A stretch of 21,203 nt of DNA from Bacillota bacterium (GTDB lineage: Bacteria > Bacillota > Clostridia > Christensenellales > Aristaeellaceae), in the NCBI GenBank assembly GCA_023435435.1, contig JAEYRW010000112.1:1-21203 (forward strand). Reading direction: 5' to 3'. Under the pieces are notes generated by a model, which ran no database searches, was not told the DNA's origin, and saw only the letters and a program-made list of their open reading frames with translations. Shown one piece after another: positions 1-7,122 of this stretch. A program made the translations under genes and the position numbers. Numbering within the stretch: position 1 is the stretch's first letter; the number at the start of each line of letters is the position of its first letter.

Positions 1-28
1 GCTTGGAGCTTGGAGCTTGGAGCTTGGA
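1..28. repeat. Tandem heptamer repeat (GCTTGGA, 4 copies)
   Basis: Four perfect head-to-tail copies of GCTTGGA open the window, followed by a partial copy (GC) that runs into CCC. The array may extend upstream of the window, so the copy number is a minimum. No coding frame covers it. It looks like a short variable-number tandem repeat in intergenic DNA. Confidence 0.85.
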
Positions 29-212
29 GCCCGTCAAGCCCAATCCCCGTGATATGGCCGATCTTTCTCCGCCCAGCCTTGCAGTTCTGCGCATGACATA
101 GTTTGCCGCCCCTGTGCATTGGCTTCAAGATGCGCCGAAGGTTGCCGGCGCGGTCGCGAGCCAACCTCGCTGAACGAGAAAATCTCTGTGTCCTGTCATC
201 AGTTCTCAGACT

Positions 213-390
213 TTTGCGGAGGGCAATCCCGCACAAATCCTGCATGCGCGGACGGCTGCATTTCCGCCGTCTTACGCCTGCAAAATTTTTTGCGCAGCGC
301 TTTTACGCCGGCAAATTTTGCAAGTGCAATCTGACAAAAATTCATCTTGCCGGCGCGCGCAACACTTGCACGGGATTGCCCTGAAGCAAA
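213..390. repeat. Nested inverted-repeat element (MITE-like or structured RNA)
   Basis: The core AGGGCAATCCCG at 220-231 is perfectly complemented by CGGGATTGCCCT at 371-382. The match extends outward to TTTGC/GCAAA and inward to CAA/TTG with a few mismatches. Between the arms sit GACGGC/GCCGTC (251-271), CGCCGGCAA/TTGCCGGCG (306-314 and 347-355), TGCAAGTG/CACTTGCA (319-326 and 363-370) and TGCAAAATTT/AAATTTTGCA (279-288 and 313-322). The inverted repeats are seen directly. That this is a miniature mobile element or a folded RNA is inference. I could not find a convincing target-site duplication. Confidence 0.45.
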
Positions 391-395
391 TCAAC

Positions 396-439
396 GCAAA
401 GACGAGGCGCGGCGCGCGGCGGCGCCGTTCCTCGTTTGC
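396..439 (-). terminator. Terminator-like hairpin after the M20 amidohydrolase
   Basis: Read on the minus strand, GCAAACGAGG (439-430) pairs with CCTCGTCTTTGC (407-396) through a stem of about ten pairs with a small bulge. The GC-rich loop can pair further (GGCGC/GCGCC). It begins nine bases after the TGA at 448. The T-run afterwards is poor, so it may be a weak or Rho-assisted terminator. Confidence 0.45.
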
Positions 440-447
440 GAACAATA

Positions 448-1851
448 TCAAAGGTAAAAATGCGGTTTCACATCATTAGGGATGGGACAGCGATAGGATT
501 CTCCGTCGGTTCTTCTTTCAAACTCCGCCCGGGCCTCCTCGATGCGCGCGGGATTCTCCAGAAGTTTTTCCGCCGCGCGCGCCATCAGCTTGCCCGCGTG
601 CAGCATACCCTTGTGCGCGATGGAGGATTTCCCCTGCGCCACCCACTGCCAGGAGTGCGCGTTGGCCCCATAGGAGAAGCAGTTCACGTTGATCTGCGCG
701 GTGGGAATGACCCAGCTCACGTCGCCCACGTCCGTTGATCCCATGGAGCAGCGCTCATCGTGCGCGGTCTCGACATAGCAGTCGCAAAGCTCGGACTGCA
801 CGATGTTTTCCTTGAGCGCCCGCTTGTTCAGAACCTCGGCGGGGATGATCGTCAGCAGCTCCCCGATGTCGTAGGTTTCCTTGAGCCGCTTCGCGTACGC
901 GCGCTCCCCGTCGGTGTACGCCGGGACGCCCAGCTCCCCGAAGGTTTCCTTGTACACGTCCTCGAGGGCGAAATTGGGAATGACGTTGCTCAGTCCCTCG
1001 TCGAAGCGGATCTCGAGGGTGGTGCCGGTCATGAGTGCCGCGCCGCGCGCAATGTTCTGCACCCGGTCATAGAGCGCGAAGCACTTGGGATTGGTGGAGG
1101 AACGCACAAAATAGCGCAGTTCCGCGTCCGCCTGCACCACGTTGGGCGATTTGCTGCCGACATCCGAGTAGGCGTAATGTACGCGGTCGGTGTCCTCCAT
1201 GTGCTCGCGCAGGTAGTTGACGCCCACGTTCATCAGCTCGCACGCGTCCAGCGCGCTTCTGCCCAGGTGCGGCGCGCCCGCTGCGTGCGCCGAGACGCCG
1301 TGAAAGCGGAAATAACACTGGATACAGCTCTGGGTCGAACCCGTGGAAATCATGTTGAACTGCGAAGGATGCCACGTTAGCGCCACGTCGCAGTCGTCGA
1401 ACAGGCCGTCCCGTGCCATGTACGCCTTGCCGGAACCGGATTCCTCGCCCGGACAGCCGTAGATTTTCACCGTACCCGCGCATCCGCGCGCCTTCAGCAC
1501 ATCCCGAAACAGGAGTCCCGCCGCGATGGCGCCGACGCCGAGCAGGTGATGCCCGCAGCCCTGACCCATGTCGCGGCCCTCGACGGCGCGCGGCTCCGCC
1601 GCGTCCGCTTCCTGCGAAAGTCCGTAAAGGGCGTCAAATTCGCCGAGAAACGCGATCACCGGCGCGCCCGTGCCCCAGCTCGCCACATAGCCCGTCACGG
1701 TGTCCGCGGCGTTCTCAATGACGGAAAAGCCTTGGGACTTCAAGTATTCCACCTGCGCCGCGCTGGACTCGATCTCCTGAAAGCCCGACTCCGGGTGCTC
1801 CCAAGTCCAGTCCGAAAGCCGAATCAGATCCGCCTCGTACTTTTCAAGCAT
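448..1851 (-). CDS. M20 family amidohydrolase, AbgB-like
   Basis: This is a 467-residue cytoplasmic zinc-dependent amidohydrolase of the M20 peptidase family. The closest type I recognise is AbgB, a subunit of p-aminobenzoyl-glutamate hydrolase, which is of similar length. Visible motifs are GEFDALYGL (about 70-78), GCGHHLLG (98-105), PGEE (134-137), WHP (160-162), STDVGD (372-377) and the late HKG histidine (about 413). Together these match the metal-ligand and catalytic positions of the family. The insert between about 180 and 300 corresponds to the dimerisation domain. The start ATG has GGAGG six bases upstream. It follows the upstream membrane-protein gene by 14 bases, so the two are probably cotranscribed. 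No abgA partner is adjacent, so the actual substrate (aminobenzoyl-glutamate, another N-acyl amino acid or a dipeptide) is open. Confidence 0.85.
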   Translation of the reverse strand: MLEKYEADLIRLSDWTWEHPESGFQEIESSAAQVEYLKSQGFSVIENAADTVTGYVASWGTGAPVIAFLGEFDALYGLSQEADAAEPRAVEGRDMGQGCGHHLLGVGAIAAGLLFRDVLKARGCAGTVKIYGCPGEESGSGKAYMARDGLFDDCDVALTWHPSQFNMISTGSTQSCIQCYFRFHGVSAHAAGAPHLGRSALDACELMNVGVNYLREHMEDTDRVHYAYSDVGSKSPNVVQADAELRYFVRSSTNPKCFALYDRVQNIARGAALMTGTTLEIRFDEGLSNVIPNFALEDVYKETFGELGVPAYTDGERAYAKRLKETYDIGELLTIIPAEVLNKRALKENIVQSELCDCYVETAHDERCSMGSTDVGDVSWVIPTAQINVNCFSYGANAHSWQWVAQGKSSIAHKGMLHAGKLMARAAEKLLENPARIEEARAEFERRTDGESYRCPIPNDVKPHFYL

Positions 1852-1865
1852 ATGTATCCTCCAAG

Positions 1866-2525
1866 TCAGTTGAGCAAAATTTCCCAGAAGGTCGGCTCAT
1901 AGGACGCTGTGATTGTGACGTCACACGTGGCGTCGCCTCCGCAGGAGACATCAACCGACGCGCGGTATCCGTTTTTGAGCCTGCGGGGCGAAATTCGCAC
2001 CTTGACCGAATGTTCTCCCGCATACGCTTTTCCGCCGAGTTGAAACGCCACCGCGCAGCTGATGTCCGTCGTTCCGTCCAAATCGACCATGGCAGCGCCT
2101 CCGTTTTCCACGCGCACTTCGCCGATGGAGAGGGCGACGTCCATGTTCTCAATGAAACCCTCGGCGGAGCTGTACACCTCCGTATCGTAGAAAAACAGAA
2201 GGCGCACCGTGCCGCCCGCGGGAATCTCCGCGCGCGCGGCGTCGAGCTTGACCGCGTGCACAATGAGGAGCGAAAGCGCGGCCGCATTCACGGCGACGGC
2301 CAAAAGAAGCAACGCGCGGACCGTTCGCTTTTTTTCAGCCCGCGCGATGACCCGCGCGGTAAGCAGGTACGCCGCAAAGAGCGCCAGAGCCAGCGCCGCG
2401 AAGCCAGATTCCGTCCATTCCGCCCTGGGGAAGAACGGAGTTGAAAGAACGAGAAAGAGGATCAGCAGGACGGCAAAAAGACGGAGCGCGTTCTTGCGGC
2501 CGCGGATACTCACTTCGCCCTCCAT
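1866..2525 (-). CDS. Unknown membrane protein, three helices plus extracytoplasmic domain
   Basis: I do not recognise this 219-residue protein. It has a short basic N-terminus, hydrophobic segments at about 14-31, 41-60 and 70-93, then about 125 residues of alternating, beta-rich sequence without further helices. By the positive-inside rule that domain probably lies outside the membrane. Three cysteines (about 157, 195 and 201) could form disulfides. The ATG at 2525 is chosen because GGAGGG lies eight bases upstream. A GTG seven codons earlier has no such site. It is the first gene after the promoter at 2579-2607 and is followed 14 bases later by the M20 amidohydrolase. Function unknown. Confidence 0.8.
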   Translation of the reverse strand: MEGEVSIRGRKNALRLFAVLLILFLVLSTPFFPRAEWTESGFAALALALFAAYLLTARVIARAEKKRTVRALLLLAVAVNAAALSLLIVHAVKLDAARAEIPAGGTVRLLFFYDTEVYSSAEGFIENMDVALSIGEVRVENGGAAMVDLDGTTDISCAVAFQLGGKAYAGEHSVKVRISPRRLKNGYRASVDVSCGGDATCDVTITASYEPTFWEILLN

Positions 2526-2578
2526 CGCATCCCTCCAATATCCCACTGGCGCCGGACGGAATTCTCAGGCGCATGACC

Positions 2579-2607
2579 ATCCTACATGGTAAAAAATGGA
2601 TTGTCAA
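2579..2607 (-). promoter_or_regulatory. Sigma-A type promoter for the 2525 gene
   Basis: On the minus strand a perfect TTGACA (2607-2602) is followed after exactly 17 bases by TAGGAT (2584-2579), four of six matches to TATAAT. It lies just beyond the terminator of the repair operon and gives an untranslated leader of about 45 bases. Confidence 0.75.
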
Positions 2608-2610
2608 GCG

Positions 2611-2632
2611 AAAAGAGGGCGCCTGCGCGCCC
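2611..2632 (-). terminator. Rho-independent terminator of the uvr operon
   Basis: On the minus strand GGGCGC-GCAG-GCGCCC (2632-2617) forms a perfect six-pair GC stem with a four-base loop, followed at once by TCTTTT (2616-2611). It starts one base after the TAA (2634-2636) of the alpha/beta hydrolase, so it closes that operon. Confidence 0.75.
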
Positions 2633-2633
2633 T

Positions 2634-3512
2634 TTATCCCTGGATATCGCCGAATTGATCCCGCAGAAAGCCCGTCACGATGCCGAACCCTTCCGCTGTG
2701 TTTTCCCAAGTCGCGTCGAAGCCGTGGCCGCCTTCGGGCTGAATCAGAAGCCTTGCGTCAATGCCCGCGTCTTTCAGCGCCGCATGCATGGAGATGGATT
2801 GCTCGACGGGCACGTCCGTATCCGACGATCCGTGCAGAAGGAGGGTCGGCGGGTAGCCGGGCCTGATGTTTTGGATCGGGCAGAAGGGGAGAAGCGCCGT
2901 CGCGGCCTCTTCCTTTCCATATCCGGTGGTCCATCTGGCCCAGTCGCCTGTCTGGCGCGTGTGGAGATACAGCGGCCAGCGGGTTTCCCGCGCTGCGTAA
3001 GTCGGCGTTCCTTGCTGAACGCAGCGTGCGGCGTCTTCCCGGGGAACGAGCGGCTGCTTCAAGTAGTGGGAGCTCGGAAGCGTGTACCATTCGCCGAGAA
3101 GATCGCCGTAGCCGTAAAAAGAAATCACGGCATTGGGCGGATCGGATAAAGTCCCTGAAAGAAGGGCGAGATAGCCGCCCGCGGACTTCCCGAGCACCGC
3201 AACCTTTTCCGGGTCAAACCCGTACAGCCGCGCGCCCTCGCCGCGCACCCACTTAAGCGCGTCCTTCACGTCCGCGCAGATTTCCGTCAGGTTTGTTTCG
3301 GGCGCGAGCCTGTAGTCGACGGAAACATAGGCCATCCCGGCTTCGAGCACGGCCGCCCGTTCCGCCGGATTTACGTCCTTTCGACTGCCCCAGATGAGCG
3401 CGCCGCCATGCAGGAAGACGACGGCGGGGATGCCGGCCGCGACCCTTTCCGGCGTATAGACGTCGAGCGAAAGCGCATATCCCTCCGCGCGCTTGTAAAC
3501 ATGGGTTTTCAT
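2634..3512 (-). CDS. Alpha/beta hydrolase (HSL-type esterase/lipase family)
   Basis: This 292-residue cytoplasmic protein has the layout of the hormone-sensitive-lipase-type carboxylesterases. HGG at 35-37 would form the oxyanion hole, GKSAG at 108-112 holds the likely nucleophile Ser110, and an acid around Asp231/Asp233 (DTD) with His263 (GGHGF) would complete the triad. SVDYRLAP at about 64-71 is also typical. The ATG at 3512 is chosen because AAGGAG lies seven bases upstream; earlier in-frame codons run into the Shine-Dalgarno site or into uvrA. It starts 32 bases after the uvrA stop and precedes a terminator, so it is the last gene of the repair operon. Its substrate cannot be told from sequence, and no link to DNA repair is evident beyond position. 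Confidence 0.85.
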   Translation of the reverse strand: MKTHVYKRAEGYALSLDVYTPERVAAGIPAVVFLHGGALIWGSRKDVNPAERAAVLEAGMAYVSVDYRLAPETNLTEICADVKDALKWVRGEGARLYGFDPEKVAVLGKSAGGYLALLSGTLSDPPNAVISFYGYGDLLGEWYTLPSSHYLKQPLVPREDAARCVQQGTPTYAARETRWPLYLHTRQTGDWARWTTGYGKEEAATALLPFCPIQNIRPGYPPTLLLHGSSDTDVPVEQSISMHAALKDAGIDARLLIQPEGGHGFDATWENTAEGFGIVTGFLRDQFGDIQG

Positions 3513-3544
3513 TTGCATTCTCCTTGGGTTGTTTTTTGCGTCCG

Positions 3545-6361
3545 TCAAAGAAGCGGCTTCAGGAAGCTGCCCGTATAGCTGGCCGCGCAGTGGGCGATTT
3601 CCTCGGGCGCGCCCTGGGCGACGATGGTGCCGCCGCCGGAACCGCCCTCGGGTCCGAGGTCGATGATGTGGTCGGCGATCTTGATGACGTCGAGATTGTG
3701 CTCGATGATGATGAGGGTGTTCCCCTGGTCCGCGAGTTTTTCGAGCACTTGGTTGAGCCGCTCGACGTCCGCGATGTGAAGGCCCGTGGTGGGCTCGTCC
3801 AGCACGTAGATGGTGCGCCCCGTGGCCCTGCGCGCCAGCTCCGACGCCAGTTTGATGCGCTGGGCTTCGCCGCCGGACAGCTCCGTGGAGGGCTGGCCGA
3901 GCTTCACATACCCGAGACCCACGTCCTGCATGGTCTGAATGTAATTTGCGATGCGCGGCAGCGCGGCGAAGAATTCCAGGGCCTCGTCTACCGTCATTTC
4001 CAGCACGTCGTAGATGTTCTTACCCTTGTAGCGCACCTCCAGCGTCTCGCGGTTGTAGCGCCGTCCGTGACAGACGTCGCAGGGCACGTATACGTCGGAG
4101 AGAAAGTGCATCTCGATCTTTGTGATGCCGTCGCCGGAACACGCCTCACAGCGCCCGCCCTTGACGTTGAAGGAAAAACGGCTGGACTTGTAGCCCCGCG
4201 CCTTGGCGTCCGGCGTGGAGGCGAACACGTCGCGGATCATGTCGAACACGCCGGTGTACGTCGCGGGGTTGGAGCGCGGCGTGCGGCCGATGGGCGACTG
4301 GTCGATGGCGATGATCTTGTCGAGCTGGTCGACGCCGTCGATGCCGTCGTGGGGCCCCGGACGCTGGCGGGAGCGGTTGAGATCCCGGGAGAGCGCCTTG
4401 AACACGATTTCGTTGACGAGGGACGATTTTCCGCTTCCGGAAACGCCCGTCACGCAGGTGATGACACCCAGAGGAATCTTCGCGTCGATGCCCTTGAGGT
4501 TGTTCGCCCGGGCGTTTTTCACGGTGATCCAGCCCGTGGGCGTGCGCCGCGCGGCGGGCAGTGGCACCCGGCGCTTGCCGGAGAGGTAGAGCCCGGTGAC
4601 GGAATTTTCGTCCGCCATGATCTCCGCGGGCGTTCCCTGGGCCACGATATGTCCGCCGTGGATGCCCGCGCCGGGCCCGACGTCCACGATGTAGTCCGCC
4701 GCGCGCATGGTGTCCTCGTCGTGTTCCACCACGATGAGGGTGTTTCCGATGTCGCGCAGGTTCTGGAGCGTCTTGAGCAGCTTCTCGTTGTCCCGCTGGT
4801 GAAGCCCGATGGACGGCTCGTCGAGAATGTAGAGAACGCCCACCAGGGAAGAGCCGATCTGGGTCGCGAGCCGGATGCGCTGAGCCTCGCCGCCCGAAAG
4901 CGTGCCCGCGCTTCTGGAAAGCGTCAGATAGTTGAGCCCCACATTTTCCAGAAAACCCAGCCGCGAATCGATTTCCTTTAAAATTTGATGGCCAATGAGC
5001 TGTTCCTTTTCGGTCAGCGTCAGGGAGCCGACGAAGGTCCGCGCGTCCACGATGGACATGTCGCTTACCTCGGCGATGGATTTTTGCCCCACCGTCACCG
5101 CCAGCGCCTCTTTTTTGAGCCTCTGCCCGCCGCAGGTGGGACAGGCGGCATGGGACATGTAGCTTTCGTAGACCTGCTTCATGCCCTCGGAATTTGTCTC
5201 GCGGTAGCGCCGCTCGAGGTTTGTGATGATGCCCTCAAAGGGCGCCGTGTACGTTCCCGTGGAGCCGTTGCGCTCGTACTGAATCTTCAGCTTCTCTCCG
5301 CCGGTTCCGTAGAGGATCTTGTCCACCACCTCGTCGGACAGGTCGGCGATGGGCGTGTCGACGGAAAACCCGTACTTGTCGGCCAGCGCCTGCATGTAGG
5401 ACTGGGCGATGGTGTCCGCGTCGCCGCTGTTCCAGCCGGAAACCCGGATCGCACCCTCGGCAAGGGACTTGCTGCGGTCGGGGATGACGATGTTCGGATC
5501 GATTTTCAAAAGAATCCCGAGGCCCGTACATGTGGGGCACGCGCCGTATGGGTTGTTGAACGAGAACATCCGGGGCGTGAGCTCCTCAATGGAGATGTTG
5601 CAGTCCGGGCACGCGTAGTTCTGGGAAAAGAGCGTGTCGTCCCCGTCCTGCAGGTTCGCGATTACCAGCCCGCCCGAGAGCTTCATGGCCGTCTCGAGCG
5701 AGTCCGTGAGCCGCGATTCCACACCCTCCCGGATGATGAGCCGGTCAATGACAATGTCGATGGTGTGCTTCTGGTTTTTGTTGATCTTGGGCGGGTCGGA
5801 AAGCTCGCAAAACGCACCGTCCACCCGCGCGCGCACGAAGCCCTGCTTGAGGTAATCCTCCAGCATCTTCACGTGCTCGCCCTTGCGCGCGCGCACGACG
5901 GGCGCGAGAATGATGACCCGGGCGCGGTCGGGGTACTGCATGATCTGGTCCACGATCTGGTCCACCGTCTGCTGTTTGATTTCACGGCCGCAGACGGGGC
6001 AGTGGGGGATGCCGATGCGCGCGTACAGAAGCCGCATGTAGTCGTGGATCTCCGTGACCGTACCCACCGTGGAGCGCGGGTTTTTGGACGTAGTCTTCTG
6101 ATCGATGGAGATGGCGGGGGAAAGCCCGCCGATGTAGTCCACGTCCGGCTTGTCCATCTGGCCAAGGAACTGACGCGCATAGGAGGACAGCGATTCGACG
6201 TAGCGCCGCTGGCCCTCGGCATAGATGGTGTCGAAGGCGAGGGAGGATTTGCCCGAGCCGGACAGCCCGGTAAACACGATCAGCTTGTCGCGGGGAATTT
6301 CCAGGGAGATGTTCTTGAGGTTGTGCACCCGCGCGCCCTGAATCACGATTGTGTTCATCAT
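3545..6361 (-). CDS. uvrA: UvrA, excinuclease ABC subunit A
   Basis: UvrA is the dimeric ATPase that finds DNA lesions and loads UvrB in nucleotide excision repair. At 938 residues it is full length. The first ATPase half has Walker A GLSGSGKSS (about 32-40), a CPVC motif near 122-125 and the zinc-binding CPDC/CPTC pair near 260-285, then LSGGEAQR and LDEPSIGLHQ. The second half has GVSGSGKSS, the CEAC...CDVC zinc finger, LSGGEAQR and LDEPTTGLH. I choose the ATG at 6361, which overlaps the TGA of the upstream gene as ATGA with AAGGA about ten bases before it. The next codon is also ATG (6358) and cannot be excluded. The overlap implies translational coupling. It belongs to the LexA-box operon that starts with uvrB. 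Confidence 0.97.
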   Translation of the reverse strand: MMNTIVIQGARVHNLKNISLEIPRDKLIVFTGLSGSGKSSLAFDTIYAEGQRRYVESLSSYARQFLGQMDKPDVDYIGGLSPAISIDQKTTSKNPRSTVGTVTEIHDYMRLLYARIGIPHCPVCGREIKQQTVDQIVDQIMQYPDRARVIILAPVVRARKGEHVKMLEDYLKQGFVRARVDGAFCELSDPPKINKNQKHTIDIVIDRLIIREGVESRLTDSLETAMKLSGGLVIANLQDGDDTLFSQNYACPDCNISIEELTPRMFSFNNPYGACPTCTGLGILLKIDPNIVIPDRSKSLAEGAIRVSGWNSGDADTIAQSYMQALADKYGFSVDTPIADLSDEVVDKILYGTGGEKLKIQYERNGSTGTYTAPFEGIITNLERRYRETNSEGMKQVYESYMSHAACPTCGGQRLKKEALAVTVGQKSIAEVSDMSIVDARTFVGSLTLTEKEQLIGHQILKEIDSRLGFLENVGLNYLTLSRSAGTLSGGEAQRIRLATQIGSSLVGVLYILDEPSIGLHQRDNEKLLKTLQNLRDIGNTLIVVEHDEDTMRAADYIVDVGPGAGIHGGHIVAQGTPAEIMADENSVTGLYLSGKRRVPLPAARRTPTGWITVKNARANNLKGIDAKIPLGVITCVTGVSGSGKSSLVNEIVFKALSRDLNRSRQRPGPHDGIDGVDQLDKIIAIDQSPIGRTPRSNPATYTGVFDMIRDVFASTPDAKARGYKSSRFSFNVKGGRCEACSGDGITKIEMHFLSDVYVPCDVCHGRRYNRETLEVRYKGKNIYDVLEMTVDEALEFFAALPRIANYIQTMQDVGLGYVKLGQPSTELSGGEAQRIKLASELARRATGRTIYVLDEPTTGLHIADVERLNQVLEKLADQGNTLIIIEHNLDVIKIADHIIDLGPEGGSGGGTIVAQGAPEEIAHCAASYTGSFLKPLL

Positions 6362-7122
6362 GCGAGGAGGTTCCTTTCCGATAGCCATTTCACACTGGCC
6401 CTGAGTCCGGGCCCGTCCTTTGTTTCAAGCACCGCGCGCCCGCCCTTCGCCATGCCGAGCACCCCGGGAACGTCAATCTCTCCCGTTCCCAGCGGCAGGT
6501 GGCAGGCGTCACCCTTGGCGTCGTGCAGGTGCACGTGCCGGACGCGGTCCGCCCGCGCGGCATAGTACCCTCTGGCGCGCAATCCGTCGGCGAAGTCGTG
6601 CCCGCAGTCGTAAGTGAGGCAGAACGCGGGGGAGAGGAGCAGAAGGTCGAGGGCATCCGTCAGGTGCGCAAAGCCCTTGAACGAGGTGTTTTCGACGCAA
6701 ATCGAAACCGCGCCGCCCGCCGCCGCGTCCATTTCGTCCCGGAACCGCTCGATTCCATCCTTTACCCCGTCCCAGTACCGGTCAAACAGGTAGATCTTTT
6801 CGCCCGGCAGCGTGAAATAAACGCCCGTGGGAAAGTGCATGTTGACGACGGGCATGCCCGCCCCGCGCGCGGCACGCACGGCGGCGCGCGCCGTTGCGCG
6901 GTAGGCCTCCGCGACGCGCGCGTTGAAGTCGAAGGGATTGAGCGCCTCGTCGAGATGGAGCGTAAAATAGACGTCCCCGTCCGGTCCCTTGGGCAGATTC
7001 TCCGGCTGGTACATGGGCAGATTCATGTTGATTTCGACGAAACGAAGCCCCAGCGCCCGGCAGCATGCCACCGAATCCGCCAATGTCGCATGCGCAAGGA
7101 GCGTCGGCATGCCGAATTGCAT
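6358..7122 (-). CDS. TIM-barrel protein of the sugar phosphate isomerase / AP endonuclease 2 superfamily
   Basis: This 254-residue protein belongs to the xylose-isomerase-like TIM-barrel superfamily (the AP_endonuc_2 type), which includes sugar isomerases/epimerases and endonuclease IV. The metal-site residues are present in order: His56, His96 (NMHFPTG), Glu144 (VENTS), Asp172 and His175 (YDCGHDF), His198/His200 (HVHLHD), His208 (HLPLGTGEID) and Glu233 (LETK). An active divalent-metal enzyme is therefore likely. The GTG-ATG at 7125-7120 offers two starts. ATG at 7122 has AGGAGG six bases upstream and is preferred; it overlaps the last base of the uvrB stop. The 3' end overlaps uvrA by four bases. 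Sandwiched and coupled inside a uvrB-uvrA operon, it could act in DNA repair or be a sugar enzyme carried along. Sequence alone does not decide. Confidence 0.85.
   Translation of the reverse strand: MQFGMPTLLAHATLADSVACCRALGLRFVEINMNLPMYQPENLPKGPDGDVYFTLHLDEALNPFDFNARVAEAYRATARAAVRAARGAGMPVVNMHFPTGVYFTLPGEKIYLFDRYWDGVKDGIERFRDEMDAAAGGAVSICVENTSFKGFAHLTDALDLLLLSPAFCLTYDCGHDFADGLRARGYYAARADRVRHVHLHDAKGDACHLPLGTGEIDVPGVLGMAKGGRAVLETKDGPGLRASVKWLSERNLLA

Larger units (their letters stand above)
29..447. other. Gene-free region rich in inverted repeats
   Basis: I see no credible gene here. A 93-codon plus-strand frame at 103-384 lacks a convincing ribosome binding site, is rich in Arg and Cys and resembles no family I know, so I treat it as chance. 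The region carries several inverted repeats: AGGTTG/CAACCT at 139-167, the long pair 213-236/366-390, and smaller hairpins inside it. It ends with a terminator-like hairpin for the minus-strand gene that stops at 448. Confidence 0.6.

Noticed and set aside
103..384. 93-codon plus-strand frame in the gene-free region
   Set aside because: No ribosome binding site; Arg/Cys-rich composition; it spans the inverted-repeat element. Possible, but not supported.
3524..6565. Two long plus-strand frames (485 and 526 codons) opposite uvrA
   Set aside because: They are antisense to a clear full-length uvrA, rich in Arg, His, Val and Asp, and match no family. Long antisense frames are expected in GC-rich coding DNA.
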